This document shows, one piece after another, positions 26,552-35,606 of a DNA stretch of 64,000 bases (the first letter of the stretch is position 1; each line of letters begins with the position of its first letter). The notes below the pieces were generated by a model. The model ran no database searches, was not told the origin of the DNA, and saw only the letters and a list, made by a program, of their open reading frames with translations. The stretch is taken from contig CANQBJ010000003.1 of NCBI GenBank assembly GCA_947589665.1, positions 1-64,000 of the forward strand. The letters run 5' to 3'. The translations under genes were made by a program, and so were the position numbers. This DNA comes from an uncultured Clostridia bacterium. GTDB taxonomy: Bacteria > Bacillota > Clostridia > Lachnospirales > CAG-274.

Positions 26552-27965
26552 ATTAAAAAGTTTGAAAAGCGTTAAGTTCAAAATGCTTGTGACTTATTTT
26601 GTCATAGGCATTATACCTCTTTTGTTCTATTCCTTTAATCTTAGCAAGACTCTTCACAATTATTTTGAAGATACCAATGAAAAAGAGGTATTGTATCAGG
26701 CAAATAAAATAGCGGGCTCCATACAGAAGGCAGATTATCTTACGGATAAGAGCAAGCAGGATATGTTCTGGAGTGAACTCAGTGAAAAAAGCGTTGAAGA
26801 AAATTTCAGAATTATAGTAGTAGACAGCAATGCTGTCGTAGTGGCTGATACCAATAATATGGCGATCGGTCAGATGTATATGGTGCCTGAAATACTTGTT
26901 GCTCTTACTGGAAGAGATGAGGCAAACCTGAGAAATGATGAAGAGGCTATATATGCGTCTGCGTATATAGAGGATGCCAGTTCCAATAAAATAGGCGCAG
27001 TGCTTGTTATATCTTCCTTCAGCGATGTATATCAGCTTATTTCCGATATAAATCAGAAATGGATATTTATGACGGTCATAATAGGCATTATAGTCATTGC
27101 TCTTGTGGTATTTATGTCACAGATAATATTCGATCCTCTTAAGAATATTCTGGCAACTATAAAGGAAATATCTTCGGGACAGTTCCATCAGAGAATAGAG
27201 CTTAAAGGAAATAATGAATTTACAGAGCTTGCCGAGGCTGTCAACACAATGACGCAGCGGCTGGAGGAAGTGGATAAATCCAGGCAGGAATTTGTGTCCA
27301 ATGTGTCCCATGAGCTTAAGACTCCTTTAAGCTCTATAAAGGTACTGAGCGAGGCTATGCTCTTACAGGACAATATTCCGGAGGAGACCTATAAGGAATT
27401 TTTGCAGGATATCAATTCCGAGGTCGACAGAATGACAGAGATAGTAAACGATCTTCTTTCTCTTGCCAGACTTGAAAATAACGAAAACAGACTTAATATA
27501 GGCGAAGTCGATGTAAATAAAATGCTTCGCGATATTATTAAAAGGCTCCAGCCCTTGTCCGAAAATAAGAATATTAATATATCCTTTGAGGCAGCTAAGG
27601 ATGTAACCGTAGAGGCGGATGAAGTAAAGCTCAGCCTTGCCATATCCAATCTTGTGGACAACGGTATCAAATATACTCCTGTAGACGGCAGAGTAAAGGT
27701 ATCTGTAGATGCCGACAATCAGGACTGCTTTATTACGGTGCAGGATTCGGGTATAGGCATAAGCGAACAGGAGCAAAGCAGGATATTCGACAGATTTTAC
27801 AGAGTAGATAAGACCCGTGACAGAGAAACAGGCGGCACAGGTCTTGGACTTGCCATAACCCATTCCATAATTATGCTGCATAACGGCTCTGTCAAGATCA
27901 TAAGCGGCGAGGGTCAGGGCGCAACATTTATAGTACGTCTGCCTCTTAAGAGAAAGCAAAGCTAG
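26532..27965 (+). CDS. HAMP sensor histidine kinase
   Basis: Two transmembrane segments (about 18-35 and 178-198) flank an extracellular sensor domain of about 140 residues. HAMP (199-250), HisKA with phosphorylated His260 in SNVSHELKTPL, and an HATPase domain with N box NLVDNGIKYTP and G boxes DSGIGIS and GGTGLGLAI. The start is uncertain: the TTG at 26532 overlaps the regulator gene and its ribosome site lies too close, so an internal start up to residue 18 is possible. Pairs with the upstream regulator and the downstream GerMN protein. Confidence 0.92.
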   Translation: MVTISSKLKSLKSVKFKMLVTYFVIGIIPLLFYSFNLSKTLHNYFEDTNEKEVLYQANKIAGSIQKADYLTDKSKQDMFWSELSEKSVEENFRIIVVDSNAVVVADTNNMAIGQMYMVPEILVALTGRDEANLRNDEEAIYASAYIEDASSNKIGAVLVISSFSDVYQLISDINQKWIFMTVIIGIIVIALVVFMSQIIFDPLKNILATIKEISSGQFHQRIELKGNNEFTELAEAVNTMTQRLEEVDKSRQEFVSNVSHELKTPLSSIKVLSEAMLLQDNIPEETYKEFLQDINSEVDRMTEIVNDLLSLARLENNENRLNIGEVDVNKMLRDIIKRLQPLSENKNINISFEAAKDVTVEADEVKLSLAISNLVDNGIKYTPVDGRVKVSVDADNQDCFITVQDSGIGISEQEQSRIFDRFYRVDKTRDRETGGTGLGLAITHSIIMLHNGSVKIISGEGQGATFIVRLPLKRKQS

Positions 27966-27979
27966 GGGAGTGAATTATA

Positions 27980-28921
27980 ATGAAGAATATTAAATTAAAA
28001 CTTGCCTATGTTTTTTTTGCCGTCGTGCTTGTCATAACTGTCGTGCTTATTTTTGTATTTACTAAAAATGTAAAAATTGCAGAGGGCACCGTTGCCTATA
28101 ATATGTACTATATCAACGGGAGTACCAATACTCTTGAGGAAGAAAAGCGCGTAGTAAATATGGTGAATGATGATACGCTTATGTTCAATACGGTAGTGGA
28201 TGAATTTGCAAGTGGTCCCAAGAACAGCAATCAGGGACTTATGCTTCCTCCCAAATTCAAGATAACGGATAAAAGACATAAGGACAATACTGCCTATATC
28301 GATCTTGCAGGCAGCTATAATTCCCTTGAACCCAATTTAAAGGTATTATGTACAGGCGCTCTTGTGTATACCCTTACGGATCTTAGCTTTATAGATGATG
28401 TGGTTATAAGCGTTGACGGAGCTCCGCTTAAGGACAGCAGCGGCAATACAAGCATATTCAACAGAAATAACGTAAAGAACAATCCGTCTATTGATCCGGA
28501 TAAGACAGACAGGCAGACAGTAAAGCTGTACTTTGCCGACAATACGGGAACAAAGCTTGTAGCTGAGGAAAGAAGTATAGAGGTAAAGCAGAGCCTTACC
28601 CTTGAAAATCAGATAGTTGAACAGCTTATTGCAGGACCTGAAAGGAACTCTCTTAATCCGACTATACCTTCTTCAACGAGCATTAAGGATATAAAGACGG
28701 AAGAGGGCATATGCTATGTAAATCTTACTCAGGCATTTATACGCAATAATTCACCTTTACCTTCAGAAAGGATAACGATATATTCCATAGTAAATTCTCT
28801 TACGGAATTAGACACTGTAAATAAGGTACAGTTCCTTATAGAAGGTGAGAAAATAAACGAATACAAGGGAGATATTGATTTCAGCAAGCCTTTTGAAAGA
28901 GATGAATCCCTTATAAGATAG
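27980..28921 (+). CDS. membrane-anchored GerMN domain protein
   Basis: 313 residues, with an N-terminal membrane anchor (about 7-28) and two GerMN domains: about 50-155 and 175-300, each with the (V)NLxxxF/(V)DLAGSY strand and an xGP motif (FASGPKN, LIAGPER). GerMN occurs in GerM of Bacillus and in LpqB of actinobacteria; the double-domain, anchored form next to an OmpR/HAMP kinase pair is like LpqB. It lies 14 bp after the kinase gene. Probable role in sensing or tuning the kinase at the wall (inference). Confidence 0.85.
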   Translation: MKNIKLKLAYVFFAVVLVITVVLIFVFTKNVKIAEGTVAYNMYYINGSTNTLEEEKRVVNMVNDDTLMFNTVVDEFASGPKNSNQGLMLPPKFKITDKRHKDNTAYIDLAGSYNSLEPNLKVLCTGALVYTLTDLSFIDDVVISVDGAPLKDSSGNTSIFNRNNVKNNPSIDPDKTDRQTVKLYFADNTGTKLVAEERSIEVKQSLTLENQIVEQLIAGPERNSLNPTIPSSTSIKDIKTEEGICYVNLTQAFIRNNSPLPSERITIYSIVNSLTELDTVNKVQFLIEGEKINEYKGDIDFSKPFERDESLIR

Positions 28922-28925
28922 TATT

Positions 28926-30377
28926 ATGAAAAGACCTATTGTTTTTATTCTTTTGTTTCTCATATATGGCATACTGGCAGGACAGCACCTTTACAGGGTT
29001 TTGGGTGTTGTCCTTTTTATGCTTATTACCTTTGCGGCGGCAGTTGTCATAAGCAAAGTCTATAAAATTGAGGGTGTAAAGCTCCTTATAATAGCTGCTC
29101 TTGCAGGCTTTATACTTGGCTGTAATTCTTTGGACTACAGCAATAAGGAGATAGACGCCCTTGCGGACAGCAATATAAAGCCTTATATGAATTGTACCGT
29201 TATAAGAACAGACAAAAGATACGATGGCTACAGTAAATATACTGTAAGACTTAATTTTCTCAAGGCAGGGGACAGAGTATATAAGGACAAGATAAAATTA
29301 TATCTTTACAGCGCCTCCGATATTGAACCCGGTGATGTAGTTGAAATAAAAACAGGCATAAAACACGGCAGAGATATGAAAAGTATGCGTGAGTATAAGG
29401 AAAAGTATTATATGCTCAGCCGTCACATAGAATACAAAATATCAGGCTATGCCTATAAGACAGGCTATGAGAAAAGCCTTAATACATATATGTATAAGCT
29501 GAGGACAAGTATAGCCGATGTATATGACAATGTTCTGCCTTCGAAAGAATCGGGACTTTTAAAGGCTATTATACTGGGAGACAGACTTGAGCTTGATGAA
29601 GAAATATATGAGCTTTTCAGAAATGCAGGCATAGTACATATAATAGCCGTATCGGGACTGCATATATCCATATTTGCAGCTATACTTATGATACTTTTGG
29701 GTAAATTCAGCAAAAGGTTTGCCGATATACTGTTATTAATAATTCTGTTCCTATATGCCATATTCACAGGCTGTTCACCCTCTGTTGTAAGAGCAGTGAT
29801 AATGATGTATGTATTTATAATAGGAGATATGCTGGGAAGAGATTATGACGTCATAAGCTCCTGCGCCTTTGCCGCTATACTTCTTCTTGTATACAGCCCT
29901 TGTTATATCTACGATATGGGATTTCAGTATTCCTTTACGGCAGTATTCATTATAGGTATGACGGCAGACCTGCTCAGAAAGTATAATATAAGCAGCGGTT
30001 ATCTGGGTACATTTATTGTTTCGGTAGCCGTAGCCTTTGGTGTAAAGCCTATCACACTTTATTACTTCGGTTATATAAATTTTATAGACTTTGCAGTAAA
30101 TATTATTGTAATATGCTTTATGGGTATACTTGTACTCTTTGGCGGTATATGCGGTATAGCGGGGCTTGTTTCCTTAAGAGCGTCTATATTTGCCGCAGGG
30201 CTGCCTTATATAATACTGAAAGGAACGGAATATCTGTCAGAACTCAGTCTGAAAGCGCCTATAGCCCATATTGAGACCCATATATACGGTATTACTGTGC
30301 TTATAGTTTATACAGCATTGACATTTGCATATATGTATTTAATGAAAAATAAAAAATCAGTTGTGAGAGATAAATAA
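28926..30377 (+). CDS. comEC: ComEC/Rec2-type DNA uptake channel, short form without metallo-beta-lactamase domain
   Basis: 483-residue polytopic membrane protein. N-terminal DUF4131-like region with three hydrophobic helices, an OB-like extracellular part, then the competence domain with the signature HIIAVSGLHISIF (about 238-250) and SPSVVRAVIMM. About ten membrane segments in all. Full-length ComEC (about 750-800 residues) ends with a metallo-beta-lactamase domain; here the frame stops after the last helix and holA begins 30 bp later, so the nuclease-like part is missing. Natural truncated ComECs are known. Confidence 0.85.
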   Translation: MKRPIVFILLFLIYGILAGQHLYRVLGVVLFMLITFAAAVVISKVYKIEGVKLLIIAALAGFILGCNSLDYSNKEIDALADSNIKPYMNCTVIRTDKRYDGYSKYTVRLNFLKAGDRVYKDKIKLYLYSASDIEPGDVVEIKTGIKHGRDMKSMREYKEKYYMLSRHIEYKISGYAYKTGYEKSLNTYMYKLRTSIADVYDNVLPSKESGLLKAIILGDRLELDEEIYELFRNAGIVHIIAVSGLHISIFAAILMILLGKFSKRFADILLLIILFLYAIFTGCSPSVVRAVIMMYVFIIGDMLGRDYDVISSCAFAAILLLVYSPCYIYDMGFQYSFTAVFIIGMTADLLRKYNISSGYLGTFIVSVAVAFGVKPITLYYFGYINFIDFAVNIIVICFMGILVLFGGICGIAGLVSLRASIFAAGLPYIILKGTEYLSELSLKAPIAHIETHIYGITVLIVYTALTFAYMYLMKNKKSVVRDK

Positions 30378-30407
30378 TTCTGTTATACTGACGGTGAGGT
30401 GATATCC

Positions 30408-31391
30408 TTGAAGGAACTGGATAATGATATAAAAACAGGAAAATTCAAAAAAGCATATTTACTTTTTGGCGAAGAGAGATATCTTATAAATCAGTATAAG
30501 GACAAGCTCCGCGCAGCTATAGTTGACGAAAGCACCGAGCTTATGAATTTGAATATATACGACGGACAAGGCGTAAATGTAAACGATATCATTTCTGCGG
30601 CGGATACGGCGCCTTTTTTCAGTGACTACAGGCTTTTGCTCATATCCGATACGGGACTTTTCAAGGACGGCAGAAAGGATGATACAACAAAGCTGGCTGA
30701 GGTCATAAAGGAAAGCGGGGAGGGCATTGTGTTTCTTTTCTTCAATGAAAAGGTAGACAAGCGCAATGCTCTTTACAAGGCTGTCAAAAAATATGGCTAT
30801 TGCTGTGAATTGAATGAGCTTAAGGAAAAGGAAATAATAAGCTTTATCACAGATTATTCAAAGGGAAGGCTTAAGGGCAGCAACGCCGCATATTTTGCTA
30901 GGAATATAGGCACAAGTCTTGAAAAAATCACAGGCGAATATGAAAAGCTTATAGCCTATGTTGGCGACGGAGAAATCAAAAAGGAGCATATAGACACCGC
31001 TTGCAGCAAGTCCGATGAAATAAATATATACGATATGGTAGACGCTATAGGCGGCAAAAATACGGAGAAGGCACTGGATATATACAACAATATGCTTTTT
31101 GCCAAGAATGAGCCTGTTGCAATAATGGGTATGATATCCAGGCAGTTCAGACTTATACTTAAATGCAAATATCTACAGATGAGCAAGAAATATAACTACA
31201 GACAGGTTGCGGCAGAGCTTAAAATGAATGAGTTCGTTGCAATGAAGTGCTGTTCGCAAAGCAAGAATTTCAAGCTTTCGACAATTATGTCCGCTATAGA
31301 GGACTGCGCCAAGTGTGACAGCGATTTCAGAAAAGGACTTATAGACATCAAGCTCGGCGTTGAATTGATAATAATAAAATACAGCAGATAA
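30408..31391 (+). CDS. holA: DNA polymerase III delta subunit
   Basis: Clamp-loader subunit that opens the beta clamp. 327 residues with the HolA pattern: KKAYLLFGEERYLINQY at the start, IFLFF-like Walker B-derived strand (EGIVFLFFNEKVDKRNALYK), the central GTSLEKITGEYEKLIAYVG and C-terminal helical domain AIMGMISRQFRLIL. TTG at 30408 has GAGGTG six bases before; a GTG at 30399 lies inside that site and is less likely. Gene order comEA...comEC-holA is common in Firmicutes. Confidence 0.9.
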   Translation: MKELDNDIKTGKFKKAYLLFGEERYLINQYKDKLRAAIVDESTELMNLNIYDGQGVNVNDIISAADTAPFFSDYRLLLISDTGLFKDGRKDDTTKLAEVIKESGEGIVFLFFNEKVDKRNALYKAVKKYGYCCELNELKEKEIISFITDYSKGRLKGSNAAYFARNIGTSLEKITGEYEKLIAYVGDGEIKKEHIDTACSKSDEINIYDMVDAIGGKNTEKALDIYNNMLFAKNEPVAIMGMISRQFRLILKCKYLQMSKKYNYRQVAAELKMNEFVAMKCCSQSKNFKLSTIMSAIEDCAKCDSDFRKGLIDIKLGVELIIIKYSR

Positions 31392-31395
31392 AAAG

Positions 31396-31442
31396 CTGTC
31401 GCAATAAGCATTATAAAAAATAAGTTATTGCGACAGTTTTTT
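31396..31442 (+). terminator. terminator behind holA
   Basis: Arms CTGTCGCAATAA (31396-31407) and TTATTGCGACAG (31425-31436) with six T. The stem core CTGTCGCAATA is the same as in the terminator at 9969-10017. Confidence 0.85.
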
Positions 31443-31452
31443 GATTTTCGGT

Positions 31453-31713
31453 AAATTTTTGTTTAGTAGAATAAGTTCGACCTCTCAGTCAGCCCCGTTT
31501 ACATCTACTTTTATATAAACTGTTGCCGCGGCTGACAGCTCCCCTGATTAGGGGAGCCTTAGGCGGGTGCTTTGCAAAATCCCTTATTTACTTAGAAAAA
31601 GCAATACCAAATCCACTGCCATAGCTTTCCGGTACACAGCCTCCCCTAATCAGGGGAGGGGGACCGCCGTTAGGCGGTGGAGAGGTCTATTTTACTCAGT
31701 TAAACAAAAATTT
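31453..31713. repeat. MITE-like intergenic element, copy 3
   Basis: 261 bp with terminal repeats 31453-31465 and 31701-31713. GACCTCTC near the left end is perfectly paired with GAGAGGTC near the right. The two inner hairpins, GCTCCCCT-GATT-AGGGGAGC (31538-31557) and CCTCCCCT-AATC-AGGGGAGG (31640-31659), have complementary loops, and the third is CCGCC-GTTA-GGCGG. Sits directly between the holA terminator and the end of leuS; with that terminator it fills 31392-31736. Confidence 0.85.
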
Positions 31714-31736
31714 AACACAACAATTCCTTTTATCAT

Positions 31737-34151
31737 CTATGGTCTTACCACAATATTACATATTCTGCCTGGAACATATATTTCCTTTACAATAGTACCG
31801 CTGAGCTTACTGCCTAAAGCATCCTTAGCGGCTGCAAGAACAGTGTCCTTGTCGGCGTCGGCAGCAACATCAATGGTCGCCTTTACCTTGCCGTTTATTT
31901 GAACAGCTAAGTTGATAGTGTCCTCCTTAAGCTTTTCTTCATCATACTTTGGCCATGTTTGTCTGAATACGGATTCGTCATGTCCAAGGGTCTGCCATAT
32001 TTCCTCGGCAATATGAGGAGCAAAGGGACAAAGAAGTATAGCAAGGGCTTCAAGTGAATCCTTGTCAATACCGCCTGCATTCTTTGCGGCAGCTACAAGC
32101 TTATTTGTAAACTCCATAAAGCCTGAGATAACGGTGTTGAGCGTAAGAGCCTCAAGACGGGTCGTTATTTCATATATCATCTTGTGCTTAGCCTGTTCTA
32201 TCTCCTTTGTAGGCTGTTCTATTATCTTGTCCTTGTATTCGTCAACGAACTTCCATACCTTGTTAAGATATCTGTAAACACCGTCGATACCGTTATCGTC
32301 CCACTCTGAGTCGAGCTCAGGAGGTCCTATGAACAGCTCATACATTCTCAAGGAGTCACAGCCGTAGTTTTCCACCATTTCATCGGGAGAAACTACGTTG
32401 CCCTTGTTCTTGCTCATCTTGGCTCCGTCCTTGGTTATCATACCCTGGTTGAAAAGCCTTGTAAAAGGCTCGTCAAAATCAACTACACCGATGTCATATA
32501 AGAACTTTGTATAAAATCTTGCATAGAGCAAATGCAGTACGGCATGCTCGATACCGCCTACATACATATCTACAGGCGCCCACTTCTTAAGAGCCTCCTT
32601 GCTTGCAAGCTCCTTGTCATTGTGATTGTCGCAGTATCTTAAGAAATACCATGAAGAGCCTGCCCACTGAGGCATAGTATTGGTCTCTCTCTTAGCAGGA
32701 CCTCCGCAGCAGGGACAGGTAGTATTTACCCATTCGTCAATAGCGGCAAGAGGTGATTCGCCTGTGTCTGTAGGCTTATAGCTTTCTACATTGGGAAGTA
32801 TAACGGGAAGCTCTTCCTCAGGCACGGGAACTATGCCGCACTTTTCACAATGAATAAGAGGTATAGGCTCGCCCCAGTATCTCTGTCTTGAGAATACCCA
32901 GTCACGGAGCTTGTAGTTTACGGTCTTTTTGCCAAAACCCTTTTCCTCCATATAATCGGGGACCTTAGCCTTGGCATCCTCGGACTTCATACCGTTGAAC
33001 TCTCCAGAATTAATCATTATACCCGGCTCGGTATATGCTTCTGTAAGCTCTTCGTCTTCCTTACCGTCTTTGCTTATTACCTGAATAATAGGCAGATCAA
33101 ATTTCTTTGCAAACTCAAAATCTCTGTCATCATGGGCGGGAACACACATAATAGCGCCTGTACCATAGTCGGCAAGTACATAGTCGGAAACCCATATAGG
33201 AGTTTTGGCGCCGTTAAGCGGATTGATACCGTATGCGCCTGTGAACACACCTGTCTTTTCCTTATCTGTCATTCTGGAAACATTGGATTTGGTGCTGGCA
33301 TCATATATATACTTATCCATTTGCTCCTTGTATTCGGGAGCAGTTATGTCCTTTATAAGCTCATGTTCGGGAGCAAGCACCATAAATGTTGCGCCGTAGA
33401 GAGTGTCAGGCCTTGTGGTATATACCTTTATAGCCTTGTCCGTACCCTCTACAGGGAAGTCTATCTCTGCGCCGTAGCTCTTGCCTATCCAGTCGGACTG
33501 CATTTTCTTTACCTTTTCAGGCCAGTTCAGCTTTTGAAGGTCATTGAGAAGTCTTTCTGCATAATGAGTTATCCTGAGCATCCACTGGCGAAGATTTTTC
33601 TTTGTGACCTGAGAACCGCAGCGGTCACATACACCGTTGGTAGCCTCCTCATTGGCAAGTACGCACTTACAGTTAGGACACCAGTTAAGGGGCATTTCCT
33701 TTTCGTATGCAAGACCGTTTTTGAACATCTGTATAAATATCCACTGCGTCCACTTATAGTATGCGGGGTCTGTAGTATTTATCTCTCTGTCCCAGTCGTA
33801 TATAGCGGCTATTTCATTGACCTGTCTCTTGATATTTCTGATACTGTTCTCTGTAGAAACAGAAGGGTGAGTGCCTGTCTTTATGGCAAAGTTCTCAGCA
33901 GGCAGACCAAAAGCGTCCCAGCCCATGGGATGAAGTATCTCATAGCCCTGTAAAAGCTTGTATCTGCTCACAACGTCTGAAAGCACGTAGCCTCTCCAGT
34001 GACCTACGTGAAGACCGTTGCCTGAGGGATATGGGAACATATCCAGACAGTAGTACTTAGGCTTGTCTGTGTTAGTGGGATTTACGGGATTTTTTTCCCA
34101 TATGGCACGCCATTTTTTTTCAATTTCTTTGTAATTGTATTTAGTGCTCAT
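31737..34151 (-). CDS. leuS: leucyl-tRNA synthetase
   Basis: Class I synthetase of 804 residues, normal length. HIGH motif as PSGNGLHVGHWRGY (about residue 45), zinc-like knuckle CPNCKCVLANEEATNGVCDRCG, CP1 editing domain with TTRPDTLYG, and the KMSKS loop as KMSKN (GAKMSKNKGNVV). ATG at 34151; the GGAGG is 11 bases upstream, and an earlier in-frame ATG overlaps that site. No T-box leader is seen in the 100 bp upstream. Confidence 0.96.
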   Translation of the reverse strand: MSTKYNYKEIEKKWRAIWEKNPVNPTNTDKPKYYCLDMFPYPSGNGLHVGHWRGYVLSDVVSRYKLLQGYEILHPMGWDAFGLPAENFAIKTGTHPSVSTENSIRNIKRQVNEIAAIYDWDREINTTDPAYYKWTQWIFIQMFKNGLAYEKEMPLNWCPNCKCVLANEEATNGVCDRCGSQVTKKNLRQWMLRITHYAERLLNDLQKLNWPEKVKKMQSDWIGKSYGAEIDFPVEGTDKAIKVYTTRPDTLYGATFMVLAPEHELIKDITAPEYKEQMDKYIYDASTKSNVSRMTDKEKTGVFTGAYGINPLNGAKTPIWVSDYVLADYGTGAIMCVPAHDDRDFEFAKKFDLPIIQVISKDGKEDEELTEAYTEPGIMINSGEFNGMKSEDAKAKVPDYMEEKGFGKKTVNYKLRDWVFSRQRYWGEPIPLIHCEKCGIVPVPEEELPVILPNVESYKPTDTGESPLAAIDEWVNTTCPCCGGPAKRETNTMPQWAGSSWYFLRYCDNHNDKELASKEALKKWAPVDMYVGGIEHAVLHLLYARFYTKFLYDIGVVDFDEPFTRLFNQGMITKDGAKMSKNKGNVVSPDEMVENYGCDSLRMYELFIGPPELDSEWDDNGIDGVYRYLNKVWKFVDEYKDKIIEQPTKEIEQAKHKMIYEITTRLEALTLNTVISGFMEFTNKLVAAAKNAGGIDKDSLEALAILLCPFAPHIAEEIWQTLGHDESVFRQTWPKYDEEKLKEDTINLAVQINGKVKATIDVAADADKDTVLAAAKDALGSKLSGTIVKEIYVPGRICNIVVRP

Positions 34152-34222
34152 TTTCAAAAATGCCTCCATAGTAAATTTGATTAAATATTATACACCTTTT
34201 TGGCATAAAATTCAAGCACTAA

Positions 34223-34268
34223 TGTTATTTTTCATAGACTGTAATTGTTATTTTTCATAGACTGTAAT
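34223..34268. repeat. 23-bp perfect tandem duplication at the end of the DUF4179 gene
   Basis: Units 34223-34245 and 34246-34268 are identical; the right one includes the last codons (VYEK) and stop of the DUF4179 gene, the left one is a non-coding copy after the stop. Confidence 0.9.
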
Positions 34269-35606
34269 ACCGTTAATAATTATTTTACTCAATCTGTCAA
34301 TGTCTATATAGGTTTCGGGGTCCAATGTAAATTCACCGTCACCGCTGAAACTTCCGCTTGTAAAACTGCATTCTGTACCATCGTCATATATGAATTTGCT
34401 TTTCATTGTGACCTTACCGTCAGTTGTACCGATAACACTTGTGGGAGTTATTTCAAGACGATATATAGTGTTTTCGCCAAAGGGTATGTTTTCTTTCACT
34501 ATAGGCTCTGTCAGAAATTCATTGCAGTCAAAATACAATATAAAAGGCTCCTCGGACTGATAGGAATAATACTCTATATCAGCGTATATACTACAGTCCT
34601 TAAATTCCTCTTTGTCTATGTCAAATACAAACTGCTCATATTTTCTCATACCTATATACCCATCATCGGAATAAGCGGCTGACTGAGGCATATCGGTTGG
34701 CTTTATGCCCTGTGAATAGGCAGAATATATCCTTTTTTTATTTGAATTTACAGCATACATATTTACGCGGGTACGCTCTGATATAGGCTCGGTATAGGTC
34801 ATATTTATATGAAGCTTGTTGTTTATAAAGCCTGTATTATTATAATATAAAAAATCTATATCATCATTAAGAGCTGTGTCATTGCTGCTTGGCTTGATGC
34901 AGATATTATAACCGTCACCAAAGCTTTGTGTTTTCTCCAGTTCTTCTTGATTGGACGTTACATTTAATCCTGCATCGTCAAATTCCCTATTATCTTTAAG
35001 CAGATCAACTGTTTCATCTGTAATTACTTTATCTGCAGGTATCTCAATGTGCTTATACTTCTTTTTATCGCTTAATATATAGTCTGTTCTCAGTTGAAGC
35101 TGTGATTTTTCTGTCAGAGATTCTGAAATATCAAAGTTTAGTCTGAATATCTTTTTGTTATTTTTTATATCATAGGCGCCCCTGAAACCTGCTCCGGGAG
35201 TATCTATTGAAATTCCGTTAAAATATGGTCTGGAATTAAGCAATAAAGTATCTTCCTTTATCCTTTTGCCTGTTGTATCCTCAACAGAGCCATAAAGTGT
35301 AAGAGTATTCCCTGAATATATTCCACCGTCCAGTTCCATTTTTATTCCATCGTGTATATCTGTACTTATTGCAGGAGTTATCCTTGTATTGTTTTCTTCC
35401 TTAAGTATTTCTGCTATTCTGTCTATATAGCCTCTGTATGCCATAACAGGAAGGGCAATAACAATTATTATAACGGCAATAACAGGTATGAATTTTACTC
35501 TACTTTTTACGGTTGTCTGTTCTTTACATTCTGCTATGATTTTTTCCCTAATTTCCTCATCGGGTGTTATTTTTTCTGCTATTTTCATATATCTGTCCTT
35601 AAACAT
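34248..35606 (-). CDS. DUF4179-type membrane protein, probable anti-sigma factor
   Basis: 452 residues with a cytoplasmic N-terminal segment (about 1-33), one transmembrane helix (about 36-56, FIPVIAVIIIVIALPVMAY) and a large extracellular beta-rich domain. The shape and position, overlapping the end of an ECF-type sigma gene, are those of clostridial DUF4179 anti-sigma proteins. ATG at 35606 has GAGG six bases before and overlaps the sigma gene by 8 bp, which implies translational coupling. Confidence 0.8.
   Translation of the reverse strand: MFKDRYMKIAEKITPDEEIREKIIAECKEQTTVKSRVKFIPVIAVIIIVIALPVMAYRGYIDRIAEILKEENNTRITPAISTDIHDGIKMELDGGIYSGNTLTLYGSVEDTTGKRIKEDTLLLNSRPYFNGISIDTPGAGFRGAYDIKNNKKIFRLNFDISESLTEKSQLQLRTDYILSDKKKYKHIEIPADKVITDETVDLLKDNREFDDAGLNVTSNQEELEKTQSFGDGYNICIKPSSNDTALNDDIDFLYYNNTGFINNKLHINMTYTEPISERTRVNMYAVNSNKKRIYSAYSQGIKPTDMPQSAAYSDDGYIGMRKYEQFVFDIDKEEFKDCSIYADIEYYSYQSEEPFILYFDCNEFLTEPIVKENIPFGENTIYRLEITPTSVIGTTDGKVTMKSKFIYDDGTECSFTSGSFSGDGEFTLDPETYIDIDRLSKIIINGITVYEK

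Noticed and set aside
25877-26581. 234-codon ORF on the minus strand over the response regulator
   Set aside because: Reverse shadow of a conserved receiver/winged-helix gene; no motif and no ribosome site.
33132-33953. 273-codon ORF on the + strand inside leuS
   Set aside because: It is antisense to a well-conserved synthetase, has no ribosome site, and its sequence does not look like a protein family.
34152-34247. T-box or other amino-acid riboswitch before leuS
   Set aside because: Too short (under 100 bp to the next gene) and no T-box sequence or specifier stem; also none before gltX or ilvE.
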